From Azospirillum sp. 412522 (GTDB lineage: Bacteria > Pseudomonadota > Alphaproteobacteria > Azospirillales > Azospirillaceae), in NCBI RefSeq assembly GCF_019805165.1, contig NZ_RWIJ01000004.1:65762-129761 (forward strand): DNA of 64,000 bases, written 5' to 3'. The notes beneath the pieces were generated by a model. The model saw only the letters and a list, made by a program, of their open reading frames with translations. It was not told where the DNA came from and did no database searches. This document shows positions 1 to 9,371 of this stretch, in pieces. Each line of letters opens with the position of its first letter. The first letter of the stretch is position 1. A program made the position numbers and the translations under genes.

Positions 1-189
1 TGGCACGGCGGTCGTCCCTTCGCGTTGTCGTCTGTCGCGGCAGACGGCAGCAAGAAGCGAGCCAGATGGGGCGAGGGGTGAGTAATCGGTGGGGAGAGGA
101 TTGTTTTCGCAGACGGAAAACCTGTCTGTCAGGACAGGAACTGACGGAATGGACAGCGTTTGGACGGGTGTGCTTTTCGAGGGGTGCAC

Positions 190-230
190 AATTTTCGGGC
201 TAAGGCTGAAGCGGTGGTGAATTTTCGGGC
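190..230. repeat. Direct repeat AATTTTCGGGC, 30-bp period
   Basis: Two identical 11-base copies begin at 190 and 220. The 30-base spacing is close to three helical turns, which is compatible with two protein sites on the same DNA face. No known operator was recognised, so function is open. Confidence 0.45.
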
Positions 231-242
231 AGTGGAGGAGCG

Positions 243-265
243 CCCTCTCCCGCCCCGGGAGAGGG
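243..265. repeat. CCCTCTCCC/GGGAGAGGG palindromic element
   Basis: Nine-base arms CCCTCTCCC and GGGAGAGGG flank a 5-base GC loop. The same arms occur twice in the larger element at 4074-4214, so this looks like a copy of a dispersed palindromic repeat. It lies upstream of the MarC gene. Confidence 0.6.
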
Positions 266-338
266 AAACAACGCCACCCTTGCCAGCCCTGTCCCGTCCC
301 CGCTAACTGTGCGGACGGCCGACAAACGCGCGGATGCC

Positions 339-1001
339 ATGTTCGACAGTTTCCTGCTCGCCTTCACCGCCCTGTTCTCCATCGTCAATCCGCTGGCGAT
401 GGCGCTGATCTTCAGTCAGGTGACCGCGGACAGCAGTCCTCGCGACCGGGCGAAGCTGGCCGGGCTGGTCAGCCTCTATTCGGCCATCGTCATGCTGACC
501 GCGCTGTGGGCCGGGGCCTATGTGCTGAACTTCTTCGGCGTGTCGATGGCGGCGCTGCGGATCGCCGGCGGCTTCGTGGTCGCCGAACGGGCCTGGGCGC
601 TGCTGACCGCGCCGGAACGGCACGAGGCGCGCAAGCAGGAGCAGGCGGCCCCGACGAGCGACAACGACCGGCTGGCGGAATCGGCCTTCTTCCCGATGAC
701 GATCCCCTTCACCACCGGGCCGGGCACCATCTCGGTCGCCATCGCGCTGGGATCCACCCGTCCGACGCGCGGGGCCGGCGGGCTGATGGAGTTCTTCATC
801 GGCATGTCGGGGGCGGCGCTGGCGATTGCCGCCCTGATCTGGCTGTCCTACCGCTCCGCCGACCGCATCGTCGCCTTCCTGGGGCCGACGCGGGTGCGGG
901 TGCTGACGCGGCTGTTCGCCTTCCTGCTGTTCTGCGTCGGCGTCCAGATCCTGCTGACCGGTGTCCTGGACGCCTTCCCGCTGCTGTCGCAGAAGGGCTG
1001 A
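339..1001 (+). CDS. MarC family integral membrane protein
   Basis: A 220-residue hydrophobic protein of the MarC/UPF0056 family, predicted to sit in the inner membrane. It starts MFDSFLLAFTALFSIVNPLA, the typical MarC opening with a conserved N-P in the first membrane helix, and carries the family motif FPMTIPFTTGPGTIS near the middle. About six hydrophobic segments can be seen. The family was once linked to multiple antibiotic resistance but its function is unknown. The ATG at 339 is preferred over an in-frame GTG at 309 because homology begins there; neither has a strong ribosome-binding site. It converges on paaK with only two bases between the stop codons, so it is not part of the paa operon. 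Confidence 0.88.
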   Translation: MFDSFLLAFTALFSIVNPLAMALIFSQVTADSSPRDRAKLAGLVSLYSAIVMLTALWAGAYVLNFFGVSMAALRIAGGFVVAERAWALLTAPERHEARKQEQAAPTSDNDRLAESAFFPMTIPFTTGPGTISVAIALGSTRPTRGAGGLMEFFIGMSGAALAIAALIWLSYRSADRIVAFLGPTRVRVLTRLFAFLLFCVGVQILLTGVLDAFPLLSQKG

Positions 1002-1003
1002 GA

Positions 1004-2326
1004 TCAGCTCTTCGGACGCAGGTCCTGCACCCGCTTGGCCTTGCCGATCGACCGGGCGATGCCGCCGGGCTCGGCGACCTCGACGCGGGTGCTGATGCCG
1101 ATCAGCGACTTGATCGAGTGCTGGAGATGCCTGGCATGGCCGTCCCATTCCGACGGGTGGATGTCGTCGTGCATCTCTACCCGGACGGCGAGGTTGTCCA
1201 TGTGTCCGTCGCGCGTCACCACCAGCTCATAGTGCGGGGCGAGCGCCGGGATCTTGCAGATCAGCTCCTCGATCTGGGTCGGGAAGACGTTCACGCCGCG
1301 GATGATGAGCATGTCGTCGGAGCGGCCGGTGATCTTGTCCATCCGCCGCATGCCGCGCGCCGTCGGCGGCAGCAGCCGGGTCAGGTCGCGGGTGCGGTAG
1401 CGGATGACCGGCATGCCCTGCTTGGTCAGGGTGGTGAAGACCAGCTCGCCGTAGGAGCCGTCGGGCAGCACCTCGCCCGTTTCGGGGTCGATGATCTCGG
1501 GATAGAAATGGTCCTCCCAGACCACCGGGCCGTCCTTGGTCTCGACGCATTCGGACGCCACGCCCGGCCCCATCACCTCCGACAGGCCGTAGATGTCGAC
1601 GGCGTGGATGTTGAAGGTGCGTTCGATCTCCTCGCGCAAGGCACCGGTCCAGGGCTCGGCGCCGAAGATGCCGACGCGCAGGCTGGTGCCGCGCGGGTCG
1701 ATGCCCTGGCGGCGCATCTCGTCGGCGATGTTCAGCATGTAGGACGGCGTGACCATGATGATGGTCGGCTTGAAGTCCTGGATCAGCTGGACCTGCTTCT
1801 CGGTCTGGCCGCCCGACATCGGCACCACGGCGCAGCCCAGCCGCTCCGCCCCGTAATGGGCGCCGAGGCCGCCGGTGAACAGGCCATAGCCGTAGGCGAT
1901 GTGCACGATGTCGCTGCGCGTGCCGCCGGCGGCGCGGATGGAGCGGGCGACGACCTCCGACCACACATCGATGTCGCCCTTGGTGTAGCCGACCACCGTC
2001 GGCCGTCCGGTGGTGCCGCTGGAGGCATGGACGCGGACGATGTCCTCCATCGGCACGGCGAACATGCCGTAGGGGTAGGCGCGGCGCAGGTCGTCCTTCA
2101 CGGTGAAGGGGAACAGCGCCAGATCTTTCAATTCCTTGAAGTCGTCGGGATGGACGCCCTTCGCCTCGCACTTGGCGCGGAAGGATTCGACGTTGGCGTA
2201 GGAATGGCGGAGCGACCATGCCAGCCGCTCCGTCTGCATCGCGACGATCTCGTCGCGGCTGGCGAACTCGTAGCGGTCCATGCCGGCCTTGGTCTGGTTC
2301 GCGCCGGTGTCGGTCATGATGGACAT
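1004..2326 (-). CDS. paaK: Phenylacetate-CoA ligase PaaK
   Basis: Activates phenylacetate to phenylacetyl-CoA with ATP, the entry step of aerobic phenylacetate catabolism. The 440-residue length matches the family. The adenylate-forming signature SSGTTGRPTVVGYTKGD is present near residues 95-110, followed by the motifs YGLSEVMGPG and YRTRDLTRLLP. The C-terminal domain GRSDDMLIIRGVNVFPTQIE is characteristic of PaaK-type ligases. The ATG at 2326 follows a GGGGAGAA ribosome-binding site; an open extension to 2437 overlaps the upstream thiolase gene and is unlikely to be translated. It is the last gene of the minus-strand operon, 62 bases after paaJ. The product of this step feeds the PaaABCDE epoxidase encoded upstream. 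Confidence 0.95.
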   Translation of the reverse strand: MSIMTDTGANQTKAGMDRYEFASRDEIVAMQTERLAWSLRHSYANVESFRAKCEAKGVHPDDFKELKDLALFPFTVKDDLRRAYPYGMFAVPMEDIVRVHASSGTTGRPTVVGYTKGDIDVWSEVVARSIRAAGGTRSDIVHIAYGYGLFTGGLGAHYGAERLGCAVVPMSGGQTEKQVQLIQDFKPTIIMVTPSYMLNIADEMRRQGIDPRGTSLRVGIFGAEPWTGALREEIERTFNIHAVDIYGLSEVMGPGVASECVETKDGPVVWEDHFYPEIIDPETGEVLPDGSYGELVFTTLTKQGMPVIRYRTRDLTRLLPPTARGMRRMDKITGRSDDMLIIRGVNVFPTQIEELICKIPALAPHYELVVTRDGHMDNLAVRVEMHDDIHPSEWDGHARHLQHSIKSLIGISTRVEVAEPGGIARSIGKAKRVQDLRPKS

Positions 2327-2388
2327 GGTGCGCTTCTCCCCTTCGTGCTGATGCCCGGCGCTTGGCGGCCGGTGTTGCCCATTTTCGT

Positions 2389-3589
<1,201 letters not shown>

Positions 3590-3597
<8 letters not shown>

Positions 3598-4048
3598 GGG
3601 AGGCTCCGGGAGCGGGGATCACGCTGCCGGCGAGGCGCGCCGACTGGCCACGGAACAGGCCGACCACCGTGCCGTCCTGACTGGTGACGGTGACGTCGTA
3701 GACGCCGGAGCGGCCGCGCTTGTGCACCTCCCGGCATTCGGCGGTCAGCACGTCGCCCAGCTTCGCCGGAGCCGGGAAAGTGATGGAGCAGCCGGCCGCC
3801 ACCGTCACCTCGTTCGCCGCGTTGCAGGCATAGGCGAAGGCGGTGTCGGCCAGGGTGAAGGTCATGCCGCCATGGCCGATGTCGTGGCCGTTCACCATGT
3901 CCTTGCGCACGGTCATGCTCATGCGGGCATAGCCGGGGGCGATCTCCAGCAGTTCGATGCCATGGGCCCGGGCGCAATGGTCGCGCTCGTACATGCCGCG
4001 GCCGACCGCTTCGGCGAGGGATTGGGGGGTGTCGGGGGCGGTGGTCAT
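3590..4048 (-). CDS. paaI: Hydroxyphenylacetyl-CoA thioesterase PaaI
   Basis: A 152-residue hotdog-fold thioesterase. PaaI enzymes hydrolyse ring-hydroxylated phenylacetyl-CoA that would otherwise trap CoA as a dead-end product. The signature NGHDIGHGGMTFTLADTAFA is near residues 55-75, including the conserved H-G-G and the Asp of the active site. The ATG at 4048 was chosen because homology starts there; the open frame upstream to 4312 runs through a palindromic repeat and has no homology. It is followed immediately by paaJ with an 8-base overlap, and is separated from paaH by the repeat element at 4074-4214. Confidence 0.93.
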
Positions 4049-4073
4049 AGGGTCGGCTCCTTGCTTCTTGAAT

Positions 4074-4214
4074 CCCTCTCCCGTCCCGGGAGAGGGGGGC
4101 GCCGCAGGCGCCGGGTGAGGGGTGATCCAAGGATCAGGTGGGTTCGTCTTGGATAACCCCTCACCCTTCCCAAGCTCCGCTTGGGCCCCTTCCCTCTCCC
4201 GGGACGGGAGAGGG
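4074..4214. repeat. Large inverted palindromic repeat between paaI and paaH
   Basis: Two short palindromes with arms CCCTCTCCC and GGGAGAGGG lie at 4074-4096 and 4192-4214. They are themselves arranged as an inverted pair around internal arms (GGGTGAGGGG at about 4113 and CCCCTCACCC at about 4157), so about 140 bases could fold into one long structure. A single-palindrome relative lies at 243-265 and a degenerate one at 57344-57364. The right half encodes the last residues of PaaH in frame. Confidence 0.75.
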
Positions 4215-5720
4215 TATGAGGCTTGCAGCGATCCTGCGGCGCAGCAGGGCGGAGGCGCGGTAGCGGTCCTCGCCGTAGGTGCGGGCCAGGGCGTCGAGCA
4301 CGCCCAGCACATGGGGCAGGCCGATGCGGTCGGCCCAGGCGAGTGGACCCATCGGGTAGTTCACGCCCCTGGTCATCGCGATGTCGATGTCGGCGGCGCT
4401 GGCGACCCCTTGCATTGCCGCGTCGGCCGCCTCGCTGGCGAGCATGGCGACCGTGCGCATCACCACCAGACCGGGGGCGTCGTCGATCACCGACACCGCC
4501 TTGCCCAGCGCCTGGAACAGCCCGGCGGCGGCGGCGAGCGCCTCGGGCGGCGTGCCGTCGGCAGGGGCCAGCGCGACGCGCGTCGCCTTGGCATAGTCCA
4601 GCGCGAGGTCGAACAGCACCAGCGGAGCGATGCCGTCCTCCGCCGCCCGCGCGGTGGCGGTGCGACCATCGGTCAGGGCCAGGGTAACGCCATCGGCGAC
4701 GAGCAGGCCGGGGCCGGCGGTTTCCTCCACCGCGATGCCGGCCTCGTGCAGCAGCCCGACCAGCGACGCGGCGGGGCCGAGGTCACCCTGCACCAGCACG
4801 TGGTCGGGTTTCGCGGCCGGCTCGGCGTTGCGCGGCACCGGCTTGGCGGCGCCGGGGCTGTGGTCGTAGAAGCCGCGGCCGGTCTTGCGGCCGAGACGCC
4901 CGGCCTCGACCAGCTCCTGCTGGATCAGCGAGGGCTGGAAGCGCGGGTCGCCGAAATAGGCGGTGTGGACCGAGCGGGTGACGGCGAAGTTCACGTCATG
5001 CCCGATCAGGTCCATCAGTTCGAACGGCCCCATGCGGAAGCCGCCAGCCTCGCGCATCATCGCATCGACGGTGGCGGGATCGGCGGCCTGCTCCTGCACC
5101 AGCCGCAGCCCTTCGGCGTAGAAGGGGCGGGCGACCCGGTTGACGATGAAGCCGGGGGTGGAGCGGCAGCGCACCGGGCTCTTGCCCCAGGCCTTCGCGG
5201 TGTCGAACAGCGTGCCCAGCACCGCGGCGTCGGTGGCGAGGCCGCTGACGATCTCCACCAGCGCCATCAGGGGGGCCGGGTTGAAGAAATGCAGCCCGGC
5301 CAGCCGTTCCGGCCGCCGCACCCCGGCGCCGATGGCGGTGACCGATAGCGACGAGGTGTTGGTGGCGAGGATGGCGTCCGGTCCGACCATGCCTTCCAGT
5401 TCGGCGAACAGCCGGCGCTTGACGTCGAGATCCTCGACGATGGCCTCCACGACCAGACCGGCAGGGGCGAGGTCGGACAGGCCGTCCACGGCGCGCAGCC
5501 GGTCCACCGTGGCGTCGCGCTCCGCCGCCGTGCGCTTGCCCTTCTCGACCAGCGCGGCCAGCGCCTTGGCGATGGATTCGACGGCGGCCTGCGCGGCGCC
5601 GGGACGGGTGTCGACCAGCAGGACCGGATGGCCGGACTGGGCCGCGACCTGGGCGATGCCCTGGCCCATCGCGCCGGCCCCGACCACCGCGACCGTGACG
5701 GAAGGATCGAGCGCCGCCAT
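4161..5720 (-). CDS. paaH: 3-hydroxyadipyl-CoA dehydrogenase PaaH
   Basis: NAD-dependent 3-hydroxyacyl-CoA dehydrogenase that oxidises 3-hydroxyadipyl-CoA to 3-oxoadipyl-CoA in the beta-oxidation part of the pathway. The Rossmann motif VAVVGAGAMGQGIAQ is at residues 10-24, followed by the family motifs NTSSLSVTAI and GLHFFNPAPLM, and by two dehydrogenase C-terminal domains (the second around MTRGVNYPMGPLAWAD). At 519 residues it has the long PaaH architecture. The ATG at 5720 shares its A with the TGA of paaG (TGATG coupling); a GTG one codon earlier is less likely. The last twenty or so residues (from SLIPSPVPGEGRG) are translated from the palindromic element and are probably not native to the fold. 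Confidence 0.93.
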   Translation of the reverse strand: MAALDPSVTVAVVGAGAMGQGIAQVAAQSGHPVLLVDTRPGAAQAAVESIAKALAALVEKGKRTAAERDATVDRLRAVDGLSDLAPAGLVVEAIVEDLDVKRRLFAELEGMVGPDAILATNTSSLSVTAIGAGVRRPERLAGLHFFNPAPLMALVEIVSGLATDAAVLGTLFDTAKAWGKSPVRCRSTPGFIVNRVARPFYAEGLRLVQEQAADPATVDAMMREAGGFRMGPFELMDLIGHDVNFAVTRSVHTAYFGDPRFQPSLIQQELVEAGRLGRKTGRGFYDHSPGAAKPVPRNAEPAAKPDHVLVQGDLGPAASLVGLLHEAGIAVEETAGPGLLVADGVTLALTDGRTATARAAEDGIAPLVLFDLALDYAKATRVALAPADGTPPEALAAAAGLFQALGKAVSVIDDAPGLVVMRTVAMLASEAADAAMQGVASAADIDIAMTRGVNYPMGPLAWADRIGLPHVLGVLDALARTYGEDRYRASALLRRRIAASLIPSPVPGEGRGPSGAWEG

Positions 5721-6526
5721 CACCGCCCCTCGAATTTCGGCGCGCGCTTCTCGACGAAGGCGGTGACGCCCTCGCGGTAGTCGTGCGAGCGTCCGGCCTC
5801 GCGCTGGAGATCGCGTTCCAGGTCGAGCTGTGTGTCGAGGTCGTTGGCAGATGAGGCATTGAGCGCCTGCTTGATGAAGGCAAGGCCGCGCGTCGGCTGG
5901 GTGGCGAGATGGCGGGCGAGCGCGCTGGCTTCTTCCGCCAGTTTGTCGTCATCGACCGCCTTCCAGATCATGCCCCAGGCCTCCGCCTGATCCGCGGAGA
6001 CCTTGTCGCCCAGCATGGCGAGACCCATGGCGCGGGCATGGCCGACCAGACGCGGCAGGGTCCAGGTGCCGCCGCTGTCCGGGATCAGCCCGATCCTGCA
6101 GAAGGCCTGGATGAAGCTGGCCGAGCGTGCCGCGAGCACGATGTCGCACGCCAGCGCGATGTTGGCGCCCGCCCCGGCGGCGACGCCGTTCACCGCGCAG
6201 ACCACCGGCATCGGCAGGCCGCGCAGGCCACGGATCAATGGGTTGTAGTTGGTCTCGATCGACACGCCGAGGTCCGGACCCTGGCCGCCCGGCGCGACGG
6301 CGCGATCGGACAGGTCCTGGCCGGCGCAGAAGCCGCGCCCGGCGCCGGTCAGCAGCAGGCAGCGCACCGACTTGTCGTCGCGCACCTCGGCGATGGCCTC
6401 GCGCAGTTCCTCGTGCATCGCCGCGGTGAAGCTGTTCAGCCGGTCCGGCCGGTTCAGCGTGATGGTGGCGACGCCGTCGGCGATGTCGAGGAGGATGGTC
6501 CTTTCAGCGGTCTTGTCGTCGCTCAT
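5720..6526 (-). CDS. paaG: Ring-1,2-epoxyphenylacetyl-CoA isomerase PaaG
   Basis: Crotonase-fold enzyme that isomerises ring-1,2-epoxyphenylacetyl-CoA to the seven-membered oxepin-CoA, and shifts the double bond in the later C8 intermediate. The 268-residue protein carries the PaaG signature GAGRGFCAGQDLSDR near residues 60-75 and the oxyanion-hole stretch CAVNGVAAGAGANIALACD. The start ATG at 6526 gives the classical ATGA overlap with the stop of paaN. The stop overlaps the start of paaH. An enoyl-CoA hydratase paralogue (PaaF), usually next to PaaG, is not present in this operon. Confidence 0.94.
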   Translation of the reverse strand: MSDDKTAERTILLDIADGVATITLNRPDRLNSFTAAMHEELREAIAEVRDDKSVRCLLLTGAGRGFCAGQDLSDRAVAPGGQGPDLGVSIETNYNPLIRGLRGLPMPVVCAVNGVAAGAGANIALACDIVLAARSASFIQAFCRIGLIPDSGGTWTLPRLVGHARAMGLAMLGDKVSADQAEAWGMIWKAVDDDKLAEEASALARHLATQPTRGLAFIKQALNASSANDLDTQLDLERDLQREAGRSHDYREGVTAFVEKRAPKFEGR

Positions 6527-8202
6527 TGCACGGCCTCCAGGACCGGAACGCGGCTCTGCACCACGCGGAAACGGTTGGCGACGAAGGCGAGGTCGCACAG
6601 CGCGGCATTGGCCGCCGGGTTGGCGCCGGTGCCGTGGAAGTCGCTGAAGGCCGCCGACTGGTTGACGAAGACGCCGCCGGTCAAATTGACCGACAGGGCG
6701 ACGCCGGCCTCGACGAAGAGGTCGGTCGCCTGCTCGATCAGCTGCGGGTCGGTGCTGTAGAGGCCGGTGGTCAGGGCGCCCTTGGTGCGGGTCAGGCGGG
6801 CGGCGCGTTCCAGGCTGTCGGCGGTGCTGTCGGTCTTCACGACGATGGTGATCGGGCCGAACAGCTCATGGCCGTACTTGTCCTCGTCGGCCGCGTCCAT
6901 GGTCAGGATCAGGGGCGTGCGGATGCGGGCGTCCGGGAACTTCGGATGGGCGATGGCGTGCGACGGCAGCACGACGGTGCCGAGCTTCGCCGCCTCGTCG
7001 ATGCGGGCCAGCGTGGCGTCGGACTGGATGGCGCCCAGCACCTCCACCGCGCGTTCCGGGTCGGACAGGAACTTGTCGACGCCGCCGGCCAGGGCCGAGA
7101 CGACCTGATCGAAGCTCATCCGCTCAGGCCCTGCCTGGATGCCGTCCTTGGGCACGAAGATGACCTGGGTCGTCGTGCACATCTGGCCGGAATAGAGGCT
7201 GAGGGTGAAGGCGAGGTTGCGCACCATGCCCTTGGGGTCGTCGGTGCCGTCGATCACCACGCTGTTGACGCCGGCCTTCTCGGTGTAGACCTGGGCGTGG
7301 CGGGCGTTCCGCTCCAGCCAGTCGCCGAAGCCGGTGGAGCCGGTGTAGTCGATCACCGCCACCTCCGGCCGCAGCGCCAGATCCTTGGCGACGGTGTCGC
7401 CGATGGCCAGCGTGACGAGGTTGGGGTCGAGCCCGCACTCCGCCAGCACCTCGCGCGCGATCCTCACGGTGATGGCGAGCGGCAGGATGGCGGTCGGGCC
7501 GGGCTTGACGATCACCGCGTTGCCGGTGACGAGGCTGGCGAACAGGCCGGGATAGCCGTTCCAGGTCGGGAAGGTGGCGCAGCCGATGACCAGCCCGACG
7601 CCTCGGCCGACCACCTCGAAGCGCTTGTCCATCACCAGCGGCGGGTTCTTGCCCTGCGGCTTCTCCCAGCGGGCGGCCGGCGCTTGGTCCGTCATCGCCT
7701 TCCAGCCATAGGCGACGGCCTCCAGCCCGCGGTCCTGGGCGTGCGGGGCACCGGCCTGGAAGGCCATCATGAAGGCCTGCCCGGTGGTGTGCATCACCGC
7801 GTTGGCGATCTCGAAGCTGCGGGCGTTCAGCCTTTTCAGGATTTCCAGGCAGACGCCGGCCCGGCCGTTCGGACCCGCCTTGCGCCAGCCCGGCATCGCC
7901 GCCTTGGCCGCCGTCACCAGCGTCTCGACATCCGACACCGGGTAGGTGATGCCGAGGTCGAAGCCGAAGGGCGAGCGCTCGCCGCCCGCCGTTCCGGTTA
8001 CCCCCGGCTGGTCCAGCTCGAAGGGCTTGTCGCGATAGGCCGCAAAGGCCGCCTCGCCATCCGCCGCCGCCGTCTCGCCATACGCGCGCGGGCTCGGCAT
8101 TTCGGGGAAGGCCGACCAGTAGGCGCGGCTGCGGCAGGCCTCCATGGCCTTCTGCAGCGTCGCCTCGTGCGTCTCGAACAGGGCTTGCGGGGTGGTGGTC
8201 AT
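6523..8202 (-). CDS. paaN: PaaN/PaaZ-type ring-opening aldehyde dehydrogenase
   Basis: Aldehyde dehydrogenase of the PaaN type (559 residues) acting on the semialdehyde formed when oxepin-CoA is hydrolysed. The catalytic Cys is residue 342 in LYSGQMCTTTQV, and the family motif YGHELFGPITIVV is near residue 440. Unlike the roughly 680-residue PaaZ of Escherichia coli, there is no C-terminal MaoC-like hydratase domain, so the oxepin-CoA hydrolase step must be supplied by another protein not seen in this window. The ATG at 8202 opens the homology. It overlaps paaG by four bases and follows paaE after 28 bases. Confidence 0.92.
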   Translation of the reverse strand: MTTTPQALFETHEATLQKAMEACRSRAYWSAFPEMPSPRAYGETAAADGEAAFAAYRDKPFELDQPGVTGTAGGERSPFGFDLGITYPVSDVETLVTAAKAAMPGWRKAGPNGRAGVCLEILKRLNARSFEIANAVMHTTGQAFMMAFQAGAPHAQDRGLEAVAYGWKAMTDQAPAARWEKPQGKNPPLVMDKRFEVVGRGVGLVIGCATFPTWNGYPGLFASLVTGNAVIVKPGPTAILPLAITVRIAREVLAECGLDPNLVTLAIGDTVAKDLALRPEVAVIDYTGSTGFGDWLERNARHAQVYTEKAGVNSVVIDGTDDPKGMVRNLAFTLSLYSGQMCTTTQVIFVPKDGIQAGPERMSFDQVVSALAGGVDKFLSDPERAVEVLGAIQSDATLARIDEAAKLGTVVLPSHAIAHPKFPDARIRTPLILTMDAADEDKYGHELFGPITIVVKTDSTADSLERAARLTRTKGALTTGLYSTDPQLIEQATDLFVEAGVALSVNLTGGVFVNQSAAFSDFHGTGANPAANAALCDLAFVANRFRVVQSRVPVLEAVQ

Positions 8203-8230
8203 GGCGGGGCGTTTCCTTATTGTCGTTGTT

Positions 8231-9325
8231 TCAGGCGGCGTCGAAGTCGATGACGACCCGTTCGGTCAGCGGGCGCGACTGGCAGGTCAGCACATAGCCG
8301 GCCTCGACCTCCCACGGCTCCAGCGAGTAGTTCTCGGCCATCTCCACCTTCCCTTCGCGGATTTTGGCGCGGCAGGTGCAGCAGACGCCGGACTTGCAGG
8401 AATAGGGCAGGTCGGCGCCATGCCGGTGGGCGGCGTCGAGGATGCTCTCGCCGTCGTAGGGCAGGGTGAATTCCTTGCGCTTGCCGTCTTGCAGGATGGC
8501 GATGGTGGCGGCGTCGGTGGGGCTGTCGGTTGACGCCTTCTTCACCGCGGGCCGAGCGGCGGTCGTGGTGCCGAACAGCTCGACATGGATGCTGGCGGCG
8601 GGCGTGCCGCAGGCGGCCAGCGCGTCGCGCACCTCCTCCACCATCGGCTGCGGGCCGCAGAGGAAGGCGGCGTCGATATCCCCGGCATTTATAAAAGGGG
8701 CCTTGAGCGGGCCGGCGCACAGCTCGCGCACCAGACCGCCGCCGATGCGGCCGCCCAGCAGCCCGGCCTCTTCCGGTTCGCGGCTCAGCACATGGTGGAT
8801 CACCAGCCGGCCGATGTAGCGGTTCTTCAGATCCTCCAGCTCCTCCCGGAAGATGATGGAGGAGACGGTGCGGTTGCCGTAGACCAGCACGAAGCGGCTC
8901 TTCGGCTCCTGCGCCAGCACGGTCTTCAGGATCGACATCACCGGGGTGATGCCGCTGCCGGCGGCGAAGGCGACGTAGGTGCGCGCCGCGTTGGGGTCGA
9001 TGGGGGTGTGGAAGCGCCCCATCGGCGTCATCACCTCCAGCACGGCGCCCGGCGCCAGCGACTGGTTGGCGTGGGTGGAGAACAGCCCGCCGTCCACCTT
9101 CTTCACCGCCACCCGCAGCTCGCCGTCGCCTGCGCCGGAGCAGATGGAGTAGGAGCGCCGCACCTCCTCGTCGCCGATGCGGGTCTTGAGGGTGAGGTAC
9201 TGGCCCTGGACGAAGCGGAAGCGGTCGGCGAGGTCGGCCGGCACGTCGAAGGCGATCGACACGGTGTCCGCGGTCTCCCGCCGGCACTCGCGGATGGTCA
9301 GCGGGTGGAAGCTGGGGCTGGTCAT
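8231..9325 (-). CDS. paaE: Phenylacetyl-CoA epoxidase reductase subunit PaaE
   Basis: NADPH-dependent reductase that passes electrons to the diiron PaaA oxygenase subunit. The 364-residue chain has an FAD-binding domain (YSICSGAGD near residue 60), an NAD(P)-binding domain (AFAAGSGITPVMS near 120; FLCGPQPMV near 225) and a C-terminal plant-type [2Fe-2S] ferredoxin domain with the cluster ligands in CKSGVCCTCRAK and the distal Cys in YVLTCQSRP. Domain order and length match PaaE. The start at 9325 is the only sensible ATG. It is separated from paaD by 46 bases and is cotranscribed in the minus-strand operon. Confidence 0.95.
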   Translation of the reverse strand: MTSPSFHPLTIRECRRETADTVSIAFDVPADLADRFRFVQGQYLTLKTRIGDEEVRRSYSICSGAGDGELRVAVKKVDGGLFSTHANQSLAPGAVLEVMTPMGRFHTPIDPNAARTYVAFAAGSGITPVMSILKTVLAQEPKSRFVLVYGNRTVSSIIFREELEDLKNRYIGRLVIHHVLSREPEEAGLLGGRIGGGLVRELCAGPLKAPFINAGDIDAAFLCGPQPMVEEVRDALAACGTPAASIHVELFGTTTAARPAVKKASTDSPTDAATIAILQDGKRKEFTLPYDGESILDAAHRHGADLPYSCKSGVCCTCRAKIREGKVEMAENYSLEPWEVEAGYVLTCQSRPLTERVVIDFDAA

Positions 9326-9371
9326 GGGGTGGTCCTCGGTCGGGCCGGCGGAGTGGTTGCGGTGCTGCCAC

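Larger units (their letters stand above)
1..338. other. Leader region without a recognisable gene
   Basis: I see no convincing coding frame here. The stretch holds two copies of AATTTTCGGGC, at 190-200 and 220-230, exactly 30 bases apart, and a CCCTCTCCC / GGGAGAGGG palindrome just before the MarC gene. It could be the end of an intergenic region whose other gene lies outside the window. Confidence 0.5.
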
